Of a stretch of 64,000 bases of DNA, positions 47,150-58,510 are shown piece by piece. Source of the stretch: Nilaparvata lugens (taxonomy: Eukaryota; Arthropoda; Insecta; Hemiptera; Delphacidae); contig NC_052507.1 of NCBI RefSeq assembly GCF_014356525.2, forward strand, positions 60,550,053-60,614,052, read 5' to 3'. Under the pieces are notes generated by a model. That model ran no database searches. It saw only the letters and a program-made list of their open reading frames with translations, and was not told the DNA's origin. Within the stretch, counting starts at the first letter, position 1. Each line of letters begins with the position of its first letter. The position numbers and the translations under genes are program-made.

Positions 47150-47355
47150 ACCCGAGCTCCGCGAAGGTCTTATTAGAAACTTGACAAACTGAAAACTTGA
47201 CCAACTAGAATCTTGAAGAATTCAAAATAGGCCTATAACCATCCTCAGTAAACTAAATATATGCAAAATTTCATGTCCAGTAGTTCAGTCGTGTTGATGC
47301 GTCATTCGAGAATTTCCTATCCCCTACGTGTATAAGCCAATTCTATTATAGATAA
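47150..47355 (+). mobile_element. Possible interspersed repeat fragment
   Basis: ACCCGAGCTCCGCGAAGG, then ATGCAAAATTTCATGTCCAG and TAGTTCAGTCGTG, resembles wording common in insect dispersed repeats (non-LTR or Helitron-like 3' regions). No ends or TSD defined. Confidence 0.3.
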
Positions 47356-48058
47356 TGATTCTACGAGTCGATGAGATTATCAACTCTATTTCTCCAATTT
47401 TCTTGAATCATGGAGGAATATCCATTTTCTATGATCGTATATACTGAATAAATTACCTCATCTATATTACGGTGATTGATTTCACAATTCAAATTTTCGG
47501 TTTAAATTGAATTTCCAACCAAATCTCACGTTGAATAACGAATCCTCAAGCTATCACTATTATGATAGGCATGAATATTTCTAAATCATTATCATTTTTT
47601 CTTAATAGTTTATCGACATTTATGGGATTACAGTATTATATTAGCGAAATAATGAAATATTGCTAGTACCAGAGAGAATGGAACACAGTATTTATGTTAC
47701 ATTTTCTGTGGCTAAAACAAGCATTTGAAGGGAATAGATTCAAACTCTCCAAGAACTCAATCTTTAAGGATTGACCGCTTTTATTAATAAATCACAGTGA
47801 TTCAATTGAAATGTTTAACTCTTCTATCACATTTATTACGATTGCAATTAATGAGCAACATAACAATGTGGGAAAACAAGCATTCATTAATGCCATTCTC
47901 AGTATTATTTCATCAGTTCATTAATTGTTTCATAAATGAGCGAAATTTTAATCCTGAGCTCCAAATTTTGTAAATAGCCATGGAAATGCCCTTTTCAGCT
48001 GAATATGTTTCTTTTGTTTAGCCTCTTACCGTGTTTCTTACCATAATTACACCACAAA
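47356..48058. other. No gene seen
   Basis: AT-rich, no supported feature. Confidence 0.5.
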
Positions 48059-48139
48059 AAATCACGGGACTCAAAATTCGAGTTCACAAAAACAATACAA
48101 CAAATCACGGGACTCAAAATTCGAGTTCACAAAAACAAT
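48059..48139 (+). repeat. Two-unit direct repeat, 43-bp period
   Basis: AAATCACGGGACTCAAAATT and CGAGTTCACAAAAACAAT occur at 48059-48096 and 48102-48139, identical over about 38 bases apart from the first position or two. Confidence 0.92.
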
Positions 48140-48211
48140 TCAATTTTGCTAAGAACTTCATCTCCCATTTAAACTCGTGAATGAAAATTTGGGGAATGAA
48201 TTGAAGATTCA

Positions 48212-48440
48212 AGATTTCTTTATTTCAGAAAACATTTATACAAATGCATAGCATCGTCATAATTAAACATGGTGAATAAAAAGTTTTAATGTAACTGTTT
48301 CCGAAAACTGGTTCGATCTAAAAACTGATATAATTGTTACATTCATTGTTCACACTAACAAAAACAAAACCTCTACAAAAACCTAGATTCTATCTATTAG
48401 GTACTTGGATTGTCACATACACCCCAACAAATTACGGAAC
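48212..48440 (-). mobile_element. Possible LINE 3' end (minus)
   Basis: AAGATTTCTTTATTTCAGAA on the plus strand is the complement of an AATAAAG-type terminus, followed by ~200 bp of 3'-UTR-like sequence. No TSD or coding sequence found. Confidence 0.35.
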
Positions 48441-48688
48441 TCATCCATGAAATTTCGATTCATTAACGATGATGCTGTACTTGCTCTCATCAATGGCACG
48501 TATTAAAACACGCCGTATTAAATATTTATGAAGCGAAGCGCTTCGGCTACCAATTATCTGATTAAATCTCGATCTAGGCGAGCTCAATTAAACCCAATCA
48601 CCGATTAAACATTTATATCCGTTTGGTCGAGATTAGGCTTTCATGAGGGTGTCCTACCTAACTCAACCCATGCCATTAAAATACATCT

Positions 48689-48785
48689 GCAGTGGGATTT
48701 GCTTTGAACTGATAGTATTCTTCCTGAAAAACACTAACGCTTCCTATTCAAGCAATGCTGACAGTTGATAGTGAATTTACTGTAC
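48689..48785 (+). repeat. Hairpin element H, copy 14
   Basis: CTGCAGTGGGATTTGCTTTG, then AACTGATAGTATTC opposes GCAATGCTGACAGTTGATAG, with outer GTGAATTTACTGTA. Confidence 0.8.
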
Positions 48786-48879
48786 CAAACTGTTAGTTTT
48801 AATTGAATCTCACTATATCTAATGTGTCCTTTCATCTATAGGTTATGAGAGCAGTCCAGGTTAGGAGTTCCTTGTTGTA

Positions 48880-49424
48880 CACAGAGTGTCCCAAAAGTAA
48901 AGTGCCAAACTTTTCTTATCTAAGCACAAGAAAATCATAATTTGATGTTAATACAGACTGGTAGGCTTCCTTGCTATTTACAACAAATTTATGTTTTGCT
49001 GCCTCGTAACACACATTTCATTGTATCTCTGCTATGCTTTGTCCGATTCTCATTTTTCGGTGATGACTGATTGTAAATAAAATTTCCTAAAAAAAATTGT
49101 TCTTGGTAAATTTCTCTATCTATCACCGTCTTCCCGCAATTATGGATTGAAAGTTTAAAATGGCCGCCATTTTGAATTTTTCGCGAATTGGACAAAGTTG
49201 AATATTTTTTCTACAGTTCATCTCTCTTATTTGAACATCTCTATTTTTATAGCGATCGGTTGGATAACTTGGAAGAAGAAAAATATTTTGTAAAAAATAA
49301 CAAAATGGCGAATATCTCATAAACGAAGCGTTTTAGGAAAAAAATTATTTCACATTTTCTCTTTTGTTTTGACTCATAGAACCTATTCTCGAAGTTTGGC
49401 ACTTTACTTTTGGGACACTCTGTA
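48880..49424. mobile_element. ~545-bp mariner-type TIR element
   Basis: Perfect 32-bp inverted termini: 48881-48912 starts ACAGAGTGTCCCAAAAGTAA and the right end is its complement at 49392-49423. A TA dinucleotide lies outside each end (GTA-C... and ...T-ATA), as for Tc1/mariner insertions. The interior has three overlapping minus ORFs (63-68 codons) that do not look like transposase, so it is probably a non-autonomous derivative. Interior AATGGCCGCCATTTTGAA is palindromic. Confidence 0.85.
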
Positions 49425-50040
49425 TACTGTGAGAACAATCATAGGTTCTATCAATATTGATAGAATATTATTTTTGTTAACAGTGATAGACTCTTGAATT
49501 CATTTAAGATCATTATTTTTTTATCAATAATAAGTGTGGAGCCAGCTTCTTAAGATGCGAACAGAACGAGTGGGTCACGGTGTAGATTTCGGTTTCGATA
49601 GATACCACTAATCAGCTGTTAATTGTAAAAACATTTGAATTCCGGCGTGGTGAACCGAAAATGAGACAACCGTACTGTTGACTCCCATGCTTTACATTAG
49701 GTCGATGGAATAAAAACAAGAATCTAGTGACTATAGTGACTATATTTTCAAAGAGATGTATGTAGGAAGGCCATGAAAGAGATGCATGGTTACCGGAACA
49801 GGTTGATTAATAAACCTAATCCCTGAATTGAAGATGATGAATCATTTTATAATCAGGAACAAATAATGCTTATCAATATAATATTCAGTTTAAGATTTAG
49901 ATTTAGATTTCAAATTTCACATGCTAAACACATTAAGTACGAGTATCTTTACAGAGTTGTCCTCAATCGCGTATCACTTCTGGATTAAGAAAGGTGAAAC
50001 CCATCTGCGAGCAGCTTTGTATCCGAAGCAACTAAATTAT
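49425..50040. other. No gene seen
   Basis: AT-rich flank with no repeats supported. Confidence 0.45.
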
Positions 50041-50262
50041 TTATTTGGCAGCTCACGACATTGCAATCCTGACGAGGGTCTCTGGGTTCCGGTGTTTCGA
50101 GAACGCCACTACAGCACTGTTGTAGCGGGTGCTTCGATTCGGGGGTCCTTTCACGATTGCGTGAGACAGCAACCCCATCACGAAGGTCACGGGACTTACG
50201 GCTCGAGGTCGCTTAGAGAATTTCCCCTCAGTGCCCGGTCCTTTCTAAGGTGAATTCTCGTA
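50041..50262. other. CpG-containing GC-rich patch beside a purine tract
   Basis: GC- and CpG-rich sequence forms most of a 110-codon plus ORF (49921-50253). I do not recognise the product. Similar GC-rich patches adjoin the tracts at 9590 and 40360 and the far end of this tract (51000-51180). Confidence 0.4.
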
Positions 50263-50975
50263 AGGGGGGGGAATAATGGTGGTGAAAACAACACTGTAAA
50301 CGCGAGAATGGTGTAGCGTGAGGAGGAGGAGGAGGAGGAGGTAATGATAAGGAGGGGAAGGTGGTGGAGCAGGGTGAGTAGAAGAAAGAGAAATAGGAAG
50401 ATTAGGGAAAGAAGAAGGAGGTGATGGAGGTGGAGGAGTGATGAGAGGAAGTGTTAGAGTAGTAGTAGTATGAGGTTGAGGAGGAGGAGGTGAAGGAGGA
50501 GGAGGAGGAGGAGGAGGAGGAGGAGGAGGAGGTAATGATAAGGAGGGGATGATGGTGGAGCAGGGGGAGTAGAAGAAAGAGAAATAGGATGATCAGGGAA
50601 AGAAGAAGGAGGAGGAGAAGAAGGAGGTGATTGAGGTGGAGGAGTGGTGAGAGGAATTGTTAGAGTAGTAGTAGTGGCAGGCGGTTGAGGAGGAGGAAGA
50701 GGTGGAGGTAATAATGTGGAGGGGAAGGAGGTGGAGGAGGAGGAGGAGAAGGAGGAGAAAGAGGAAGAAAGAATTAGGAAAAGGATGATGAGGAGTAGAA
50801 AGAGGAGTACAAGGATGAGGAGGAGGAGGAGGAGGAGGAGAAGTGAGAGAGAGAGTGTAAAGGTGGTGGAGAAGAAGTGGTTGAGGGAGGTTAGCTGTGA
50901 AGGGGTGGGAAGAGGTGGAGGAGAAAGTTAGAAAAGAGTGGGAGGAGAATGAGGAGAAAAAGATGGAGGATATAA
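50263..50975 (-). repeat. Polypurine tract with ~191-bp tandem repeat
   Basis: A/G-rich on the plus strand throughout, with (GAG)n runs. A longer unit recurs: GTAATGATAAGGAGGGG at 50341 and 50532, each followed by GTGGTGGAGCAGG or GATGGTGGAGCAGG and GAAGAAAGAGAAATAGGA. A degenerate third start lies at 50707. ORFs on either strand (146 codons minus, 71 plus) are compositional. Confidence 0.88.
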
Positions 50976-51711
50976 CGACAGCACTGCGGTAGAAATGCAA
51001 TGCAACGGATATTGTAAGACTCGTCCGTCGCACGCTAACAATCTCACCTCTGACGATTCCCTCCCTCCCCCTTTATCACAGCCTGGAGGATTTTGGGGAA
51101 TATTATTAGGGTAAGGAAAAGCTAAGACAGTCACCCCTAACAAGTTTGCAGGTAGCTGTCGTGCCAAAGCGGTTATATCAATAAATTAGTCTCAGATTTT
51201 GCACAGAATATATCAATAAATAACGGATTTTGCAGTTCTCGTGTCTGATTTGGGGGTTAATGGATTTAATTTTGTCAATTTGTAGGCGATTTATTGTTGG
51301 ATTAGTGTGGGTTGATCTGTTCCTGTTGTTTGCATATCTCATAAATACAGTTTGATTTTAAGGTATAATTCAGGGTCGGTTTACCAAGATTTCAAATAAT
51401 TTTAGATGATTCGATGAATTGTAGAGATATCAACCTAAAAAACTGAATTTTAGGAGAATTCAGTTGAACTCAAAAGGAAATTGTGTAATTCAGGTTAATT
51501 CAAGAATAATTTAGGCAAACTCCGGAGGAAATTTAGTGAATGGCTGAATTTTAGAATAAATTGGATGAATTTGATAATAATAATATCGAGTGACCTGGCT
51601 GCCTCAGGTCTGGTGTCAGAGCTTTCAGGTCGCAAATGATCAATTTCAGGGCCTCTGACATGATCTAACGACTGCTTTTTAGGTAATTTATAAATTTATC
51701 ATTTTAGATGC
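50976..51711. other. No gene seen
   Basis: GC-richer to about 51180, then AT-rich. Phrases with GAATTCAG-type wording repeat loosely at 51440-51570. Confidence 0.4.
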
Positions 51712-51950
51712 TTTATGATTCATGATTCTTTATTGACTGATACAATAAGTACATCATCAACATGATAGGGAGGGAAAAAAATAAGGTAACCTTGTGCTAT
51801 TCCTCTCCCAAATTTAGATAAGGTTACACATAGTCCGAAATAGGTTATGTGTTGTGGTTGTAACTTCACAAAATTTTTAGTCCTTAATTATTTTCACAAC
51901 GTAGATTGATCTGATTAGAACTTGGGTGGACGTTAGAGGAAATCATGAAA
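51712..51950 (-). mobile_element. LINE/SINE 3' end (minus)
   Basis: ATTCATGATTCTTTATTGAC is the complement of a GTCAATAAAGAATCATGAAT terminus. GGGAGAGGAATAGCACAAGG (minus) and a T-rich run follow. 3'-UTR-like; the 5' limit is a guess. Confidence 0.5.
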
Positions 51951-52309
51951 GTTATTATCTACTCTCCTTCTACAGCTTCAACTTCCTTGTTTTGCTTATG
52001 CGATTCTTGTTTCCACTATATTCTATTTATAAAATGAATGATAATAATGTGATTAATTTATGTATTTTAAATCTTTCTCGATCTACAAAATGAATTTCTC
52101 TCACTTAATAAACTTACAATTTATTGTGAGAATTTAACTCACAATATCACATCTTTGGTAGAGAGTTAGTGGGGAGGATATTTTAATATTCTTTCCGAAG
52201 AATGGACATTGATATGTTCAAAGCTCCGCCAATTTATGTAGATGCATAACAACATAATTATTATCGATAGTTATTACAGATTGCTTTTTCATATCATATA
52301 CAGTTCAAT

Positions 52310-52440
52310 AATTATTTTCTTAGTCTATATTATGTAAATTCATCTATAATTTTGCTGTATTGTAAGCTATTGTATATAAGTGTATAAGCCAGTATATATT
52401 GTAATCTAAATAAATAAAGTACTCAATCAATCAATCAATC
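52310..52440 (+). mobile_element. LINE 3' end with (CAAT)n tail
   Basis: TTGTAATCTAAATAAATAAA, then GTACTCAATCAATCAATCAA. The (CAAT) tail resembles that of the LINE at 33960. 5' limit uncertain. Confidence 0.6.
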
Positions 52441-54099
52441 TTCACTAAAACTTGATCAAAGCCCATAATCCTCCGCCTAAAATGACCACTGGTACTTGGG
52501 GATGTTGACCGCATATTTTCCCAATTCATTGATCTAACAAATAAAATAATTCATGAATTTTTTCTCCACTTTCTTTCATCCCATTTCGATTGCGTGCTAT
52601 TTCTTATTCCTTATTCCATTACTGTTACCTTCGCCTGCAACCATAAATTCACTCAAAGAATGAGCAGTCAAATTCCTAATTTACTTCAGTTTTTTATCGA
52701 GCATATTTGAATATTTCTCTCATTCGAATGCTAAACTGGAATAATTTTTTCATAGCGGTAGCCTAATACCGGACCCCTCACGGATTCCTAGCCTATTGAG
52801 GTCTTAGAGGAATAATTTATATTCTGGCTTTAAACCTGTACACTGAATAATGGCTAACCTTTCTATAAAACAAAGAATTTACAGCCTTTATTCATTACCT
52901 CAGAAAGGATCGTAGGATGAACTCCGTAATTCGAGTAGTGAAGGTTCATTCAACTCTGATCCAAGAAAATAAGTCAATTCAAATTAGAAGTCGATTTTCT
53001 CCTTTAATGTCCTTTATTGTGTGGGGTGGCTCTATGAGAATAGCTTCATCAATTAACAGTCATTATATAAAAATATTCGTGATGGATCGGTATCCACCTT
53101 GAACTATAAATCAATATATTGTAATCAGCATCAACAACCCGCTCATTACTCACGCGCAAGCCTGGAAATAATTGGAAGTATCATCTTCAACAAAAAATGA
53201 ATTGGACAAGATAAAAATGACCTTTCATTCCATTCGAAATCTTCAAAATGGCCTTTCTGCGACCTTCAAAAGCTCCCCGCTCTTTCAAAACTTGAATTGA
53301 TTGCCATTTTCAGATTGGGTTTTATTGAGTTGCACCTAATGAACCAGGTCTAAGAGCCTTTGAGTTTAATAATTGTAAAATGCAATCTTGAACATTGGGT
53401 ACAAATTATGATAGTAGCATGGAATTCAACTTCGATAGCATTTCTAGAACTGTATATTTCTTCATTAAAATCGCATAATGTAAATATATTATAATACATG
53501 TATTCCAATAAAATACACGATATGAGCAAACAAACATGCTACTTTGGTGGGATTTGAAGCCAGGAATTTTCTTGATAGCGGTTTATCAAATTAAAATGAA
53601 TTTTACATCAACTTCTCTCATACAGCAGTATGCCTACTGGGAGAATGCATGATATACTGTATGTCATTCTTTCAATTCTTTCACAGCGAAGTAATGGCTC
53701 AAACATAATATGAATGCTTCTAAAGATTCTACCTGATTCACAAAATCTTGGTTGATAATCCAAGTCAAACCCGATTCTACAAAAATTGAGTAGATCATCC
53801 TGAAATCTCCGACAAGAATATAATTTTTAGAATGGTACGTCTCGATTGTCTTTCTGTTTCTTCCGATTCGGAATTTTTTCTTATGCCATACGACTCATAT
53901 CGGCTGTTCTGGTCACAAAATACGGCAAATCTGAAATAATATGAATGCCTCCCCTGATTCTACAAAAAACCTGATTTTACAAAAACGAAGTGAATCGTGA
54001 AAGACCTGGACCAAATCGAACTTGATCGGTCTGTTTGTAATCTGAGACGCTGCGTCGTCATTACTTATCTCAAGTGGAAGATTAATGGAGCTGCTCAGA
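52441..54099. other. No gene seen; weak internal repetition
   Basis: AT-rich. AATATGAATGC...GATTCTAC...CTGATT phrases at about 53709 and 53939 suggest an old duplication. Short ORFs only. Confidence 0.4.
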
Positions 54100-55300
54100 T
54101 GGAAAGCAAAGAGTTGAAGGAATGACATGAGAGAAGAAGGAGAACAAACAGTTCATAAAAAATGGACAAACAACCGTCGAAACGAATGGCAAACGAGAGG
54201 TGAAAGGAGAAAAGCGAGAGGACGGGCAGAAAAAGAGTGAATCTCTTGTCCTTAATCCGCGCTATTAATTGTAGATGAATGTAGGCCATTTATCTGTGTA
54301 AGGTGGGTGGGAGAAAAAAATAAGAGTATACAAAAATGAAAAAGAACACGGCGAAAATAGAGAAGGATAAAGAGGAGACTGCGGAGAGATTGACAAAAAG
54401 AGAGTAGTTGTAGAAAAAAGGGGAAGACGAATAAAGAGGAAAAAAGATGAAGACGTGAAGAAGAAAAGAAGAAAAGGGAGGGAGTAGGTATTGGAGAAGA
54501 GGATTAAAGGAGTAGTGAAATAGAGGAGTAAAGAGGGAAGTTGCAAAGACAACTCGCAGAAGAAAAGGGCAGTGAATTATATTATTAGAGAAATTACAGT
54601 AGAAGAAAGGGTGGCAAAAGAGAAAGAAAGAGTATGGAAGAATGGAAAAAGGAGAGGGTAAGTAAAAATTACAGAGTCATGGAGGGGGAATGAGGAAGAT
54701 AGAAAAAAGAAGAAGAAGAAATAATTCAGCAGAATGGAAAAATAAAGTTGAATAAGAGGTGGAGGAGTATTGGGAGGAAGAGAATAAGATGAGAAGACAT
54801 GAAAAAACATCATGAGAAGTGGACAATAATGTATGTAGAGTGAAGAGCAATGGTGATACCAAGACAAGAGGGGGGGACCATGAAGGAAGGAAACATAATG
54901 GAAAGGAGAATAAAAATAAAATTAAAATGAAGATGAAGAGGAGAGGACAGAACCCTCGAGGACGATTTGAAAAGAAGGAGGAGGGAGTGGTGAAGGAAGA
55001 ATAGATGTTCAAGAAGAAGGAGAAAAGCAAGAAAATGGTACTGGTGGAGAGGTTGGTGGAGGTGAAGGAGTAGAAGGCGGAGAAGGATGAGAAGGAGGAG
55101 AAGGGGGAGATGGATGATACGGTGGAGAAGGAGGAGAGGAAGAGAAAGAGGATGAGGAGGAGTATGAGAAATTCTAGTAAGCTAGATGAGAATGCACGAT
55201 TGTCAGGAGAAGATGGAAAAGAAGAAGAAGAAGAAAGAAGAGTAGTAGGAAAAAAGGCGAAAAAGGCTAATGACAAGACATCGGACAAACAATAGATTTC
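54100..55300 (-). repeat. Polypurine tract (~1.2 kb)
   Basis: A/G-rich on the plus strand, more A-rich than the 50.3-kb tract. The minus strand has Ser/Phe/Leu-rich ORFs including the window's longest (54677-55336, 219 codons). The plus strand has Glu/Lys/Arg-rich ones. All are explained by composition. Confidence 0.85.
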
Positions 55301-55485
55301 TTCTTGTATATATAGAATTATATAAAAGGGAAACACATATATACATAGCCAACAGTCGGAATCGTCGAAAGCGAAATTGAGAATTTATTTAGTTGGCCCT
55401 AATGCAAAATTGCTCGAATCGCGCTCAACTTTGCACTCAAACTGTCAGCCGACAATCGCTCTCACTCACTAATCCCAAATCCCAC

Positions 55486-55580
55486 CTCACATTCATTTAA
55501 AACTGTCAGGATTTAATACAATCAACATCAATGCTTTCCCTTCAATCTATGCTGACATTTCCAAGTGAATTCAGTGTAGG
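55486..55580 (+). repeat. Hairpin element H, copy 15
   Basis: CACATTCATTTAAAACTGTC opposes CTATGCTGACATTTCCAAGT. The inner ACATCAATGCTTTCCC is conserved. A stray AAACTGTCAGC at about 55439 may be part of another fragment. Confidence 0.75.
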
Positions 55581-56341
55581 CGAGAGGTGAGGATTCGTTC
55601 GTTCTATTCTCATCCCATGTCTAAATCTTCGCGAATTGCTTTGTTTATTGATGGAAATTTATCAGCAATTTTAATTGTTGATGAGCGGCTTACATTGTAC
55701 GGATTTTAGAGTGTTGCCAGTTTTCTGCTGAATTTGAAGTTCTGGCATTAGTTATTAATGGGAAGCAGATAGCGTTTTGAATTTTCCATAAGCGGATTTT
55801 GAACACAACATACTAGAGTTTACGTGGAATACATGGAAATTTACATCGATGTACATTCCAAATATCAGTGATTTGAGTACATTTGGGAAATCAAAGTTGG
55901 GGAATGGAAGCTTAAATCCTACACGTGAAATTTGGAAAATTTTCTCTTACGATGGAAAACTTCTGCATCAAAAGCTTGAGATTTTTTTGGAAATTTGAAG
56001 TAGATTCGGACGGAAGCTCTCGATTAAAGTCCGGCTTTTTGAAGACATAGAAGCGATTATGTTTTTTCAATTTCCAGGCTAATATCCATCTTATTACTAA
56101 GGCATTTTCCCAAAGCAAAATGTAAACATTCACATTCAAGCAGTGAATAAATATAAATCACTTAAGAGATTGAGATTAATCATCATTCCACTTGAGGAAA
56201 TAAATATCCATTGTATTATCCCAAAAATGATGTATGAATCAAGATGTTATTGTCTTCTTATTCAAAAGTGAATTTGAAAAACAATGAATTCAAATGTTTT
56301 CAACCATTATACAGGTTGATTCTTCTTTCACCCTCATTTAA
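55581..56341. other. No gene seen
   Basis: AT-rich with one unrecognised 75-codon minus ORF (55912-56139). Confidence 0.45.
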
Positions 56342-56695
56342 TCATTATTTATTTATTTATTGGATAGAGTAAGCAATACAGTAGTCGGTAAAGAAAAAAC
56401 AAGCTATTGCCCAAAACTTCTCCAATTTCCTAATTTTGTCTTAAATTGTCCAAATATTATATAGGTTATGTCCATTTCATTATACACTAATTCAGATAGA
56501 TTAATAATAAAACTTCCGTAAAAACATAAAACAAACTTCAAATTCACAAAATAATTCTATTAAAACACATAAATTTTGTGCTCGAAAATATCACGTCCAC
56601 CAAGATAATCATGAGATCATGCGCAATTATTGTTGTTCCATTTGTTATCAAGAAACTTTGTATTGTAAGATAATAGTTTCATTCATCATTTAACG
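56342..56695 (-). mobile_element. LINE 3' end (minus), tentative TSD
   Basis: ATTATTTATTTATTTATTGG on the plus strand is the complement of an (AATA)n tail. TCATTTAA occurs at 56334-56341 and 56696-56703, a possible but short target duplication in AT-rich DNA. Confidence 0.5.
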
Positions 56696-56760
56696 TATTC
56701 ATTAAACCATAGTTTATCATCATTAAGTGCATAGAAGGTACAGACTTTATGAGGTACACT

Positions 56761-56796
56761 CAGTGAGTATGGAATATTTACATTCTATACTCACTG
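56761..56796. repeat. 15-bp inverted repeat
   Basis: CAGTGAGTATGGAAT and ATTCTATACTCACTG pair with one mismatch across a short loop. Confidence 0.85.
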
Positions 56797-57049
56797 GGTA
56801 CATTTATCAGCACTCATGTTTTCTTTCATGTATTATTAAACCCAAAACATTGAAATAAATCTGCTGTGTTCTCTAGCGAAAATGTATTCAGTTCTTAACT
56901 TCAACTATTGGTTCGTACATAAACATAACAGATTGGACCATTCCAAACGATAACAGGAAAGCCAGTCATCTTGTTTGGCTACTAGCTTGTGAATCATAAA
57001 GATTTCCCTCAGTTTCCTCTCAAAGCATGAATCTTATCTCAACCAGCCT

Positions 57050-57113
57050 GAGCCAAACGTTTGTGACCCAGTCTTCGTTCCCGCTCATACTCTCATTCTT
57101 CTTCTACTTCTTC

Positions 57114-57145
<32 letters not shown>

Positions 57146-58510
57146 CTTCTTCTTCTTCTTCTTCTTCTTCTTCTTCTTCTTCTTTTTCTTCTTCTCGGAG
57201 CTTATGGCAATGTGATGATTTGCTGGGTCGAAACAGTCATGTTTTTGTTAATTTATTGTAGTAGTATTTGGAAACGATCCAAATATCAGAGGAAGACTCC
57301 CCACGGCTAGAGCGTGATCTTTGTATATCTATATCTTATCACTATTATCACGGTCATCCACTCATACGTTATATCGATATTTTATCTTTATGTATATTGC
57401 CGCAAATCCATTCCTTTCACTCTCTTTCTCGTCTACATTGTTCTCTTTCCGCTGCTTTCACTCTCATTCTATTCTCTCTCATTCTTGATGTTTCATCTCT
57501 CATTCACTCATTCATTCGTTCATCATTTGATTCCTGACCTCCGTCTCCAATGCGCAAAACGTAACAACTTTTCTATCCTAGTCTTTCTCTCTTTTTCCCC
57601 TGTATTCCCCTGTTTCCCCTGTCTCTTTCGTCTTCATATGCAACTTTCTCCCTTTCCTCCTGACCCCTCTTTTTCCCCTGTATATCTTTCGTCTTCATAT
57701 GCATCTCTCTTCCTTTCCTTCTGTCTTATACTAACCTCCTTTCTTCCTCCCCTACTTTCTTCGTTTCCTCCCCTCTTCATCTTTTCCTGCCTTTGTCTTC
57801 TTTTTTCGCCCCTTTTTCTCCTGCCTCCTCATAGTAACCTTCATTTTTTATACCATCTTCATCTAATTCTCATTTTTCGCTAATCCTTAATCTTAATCTA
57901 ATTTTACCTTATTCTTATCTTCCACCTCTTCTGTCCTTCCCCTCTTCCTCTCCTTCTTCTTTTCCCTCTTCTCCTCCTTTTCTCCTTTTTCATCTTCTCC
58001 TCCTCATAATTTTTCTTCTTCTTCTCCTTCTTAATACAATATTCTATCTTCTTCCTCATCTTATCCTTTCTCTTAAAATCTTCTCTCTTTTTAATCTATC
58101 CCTGCTCCTTCTTCCTCTTATTTTTCTACTTCGCCTTCTCATCTATATCCATCGTTATCGCATCAATATTTCGTCCTCTCTCCTTATCTACTTTCCCTTG
58201 TATTCTTATCCTATTTTCATATCACCCACTTCCTCATCATAGTATTGTTTCGACAAATATCATCACATTCCACTCTATTTTCCCAAGTCACTTCTCAAAT
58301 CTTCTTACCCCTACAGTCATCTTATTTCTTCTTTCTCTCTCATTCTTCTCCTCTCCCTTTATTCATCAATCCAAGAATCTTCACCCTTCCTTCTTATCCT
58401 TCTCCTCCTCTTCCTCATCCCTCCTATTCCTCCCCTCCTCCTCTCACTCCTTCTCCTTCTCCTTTTTCTCCTTCTCCTCCATTTCCTCCTCATTTAATCT
58501 CCATATGCCC
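57050..58510 (+). repeat. Polypyrimidine tract (~1.45 kb) with (CTT)n
   Basis: Contains a long (TTC)n microsatellite (about 57102-57195), then ~1.3 kb of diffuse C/T-rich sequence. The 189-codon ORF at 57314-57883 and its neighbours are Ser/Phe/Leu-rich reading products. Confidence 0.88.

Noticed and set aside
49921..50253. 110-codon ORF in a GC-rich patch as a gene
   Set aside because: No family resemblance, it runs directly up to a purine tract, and there is no supporting context.
54677..55336. 219-codon ORF on the minus strand, longest in the window
   Set aside because: Ser/Phe/Leu/Pro-rich throughout, coextensive with a purine tract, with similar low-complexity ORFs in other frames. Explained by composition.
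57314..57883. 189-codon plus ORF, looks like a multi-pass membrane protein
   Set aside because: Its hydrophobicity comes from a polypyrimidine tract (TTC, CTT, TCT codons). Overlapping frames give equally membrane-like products.
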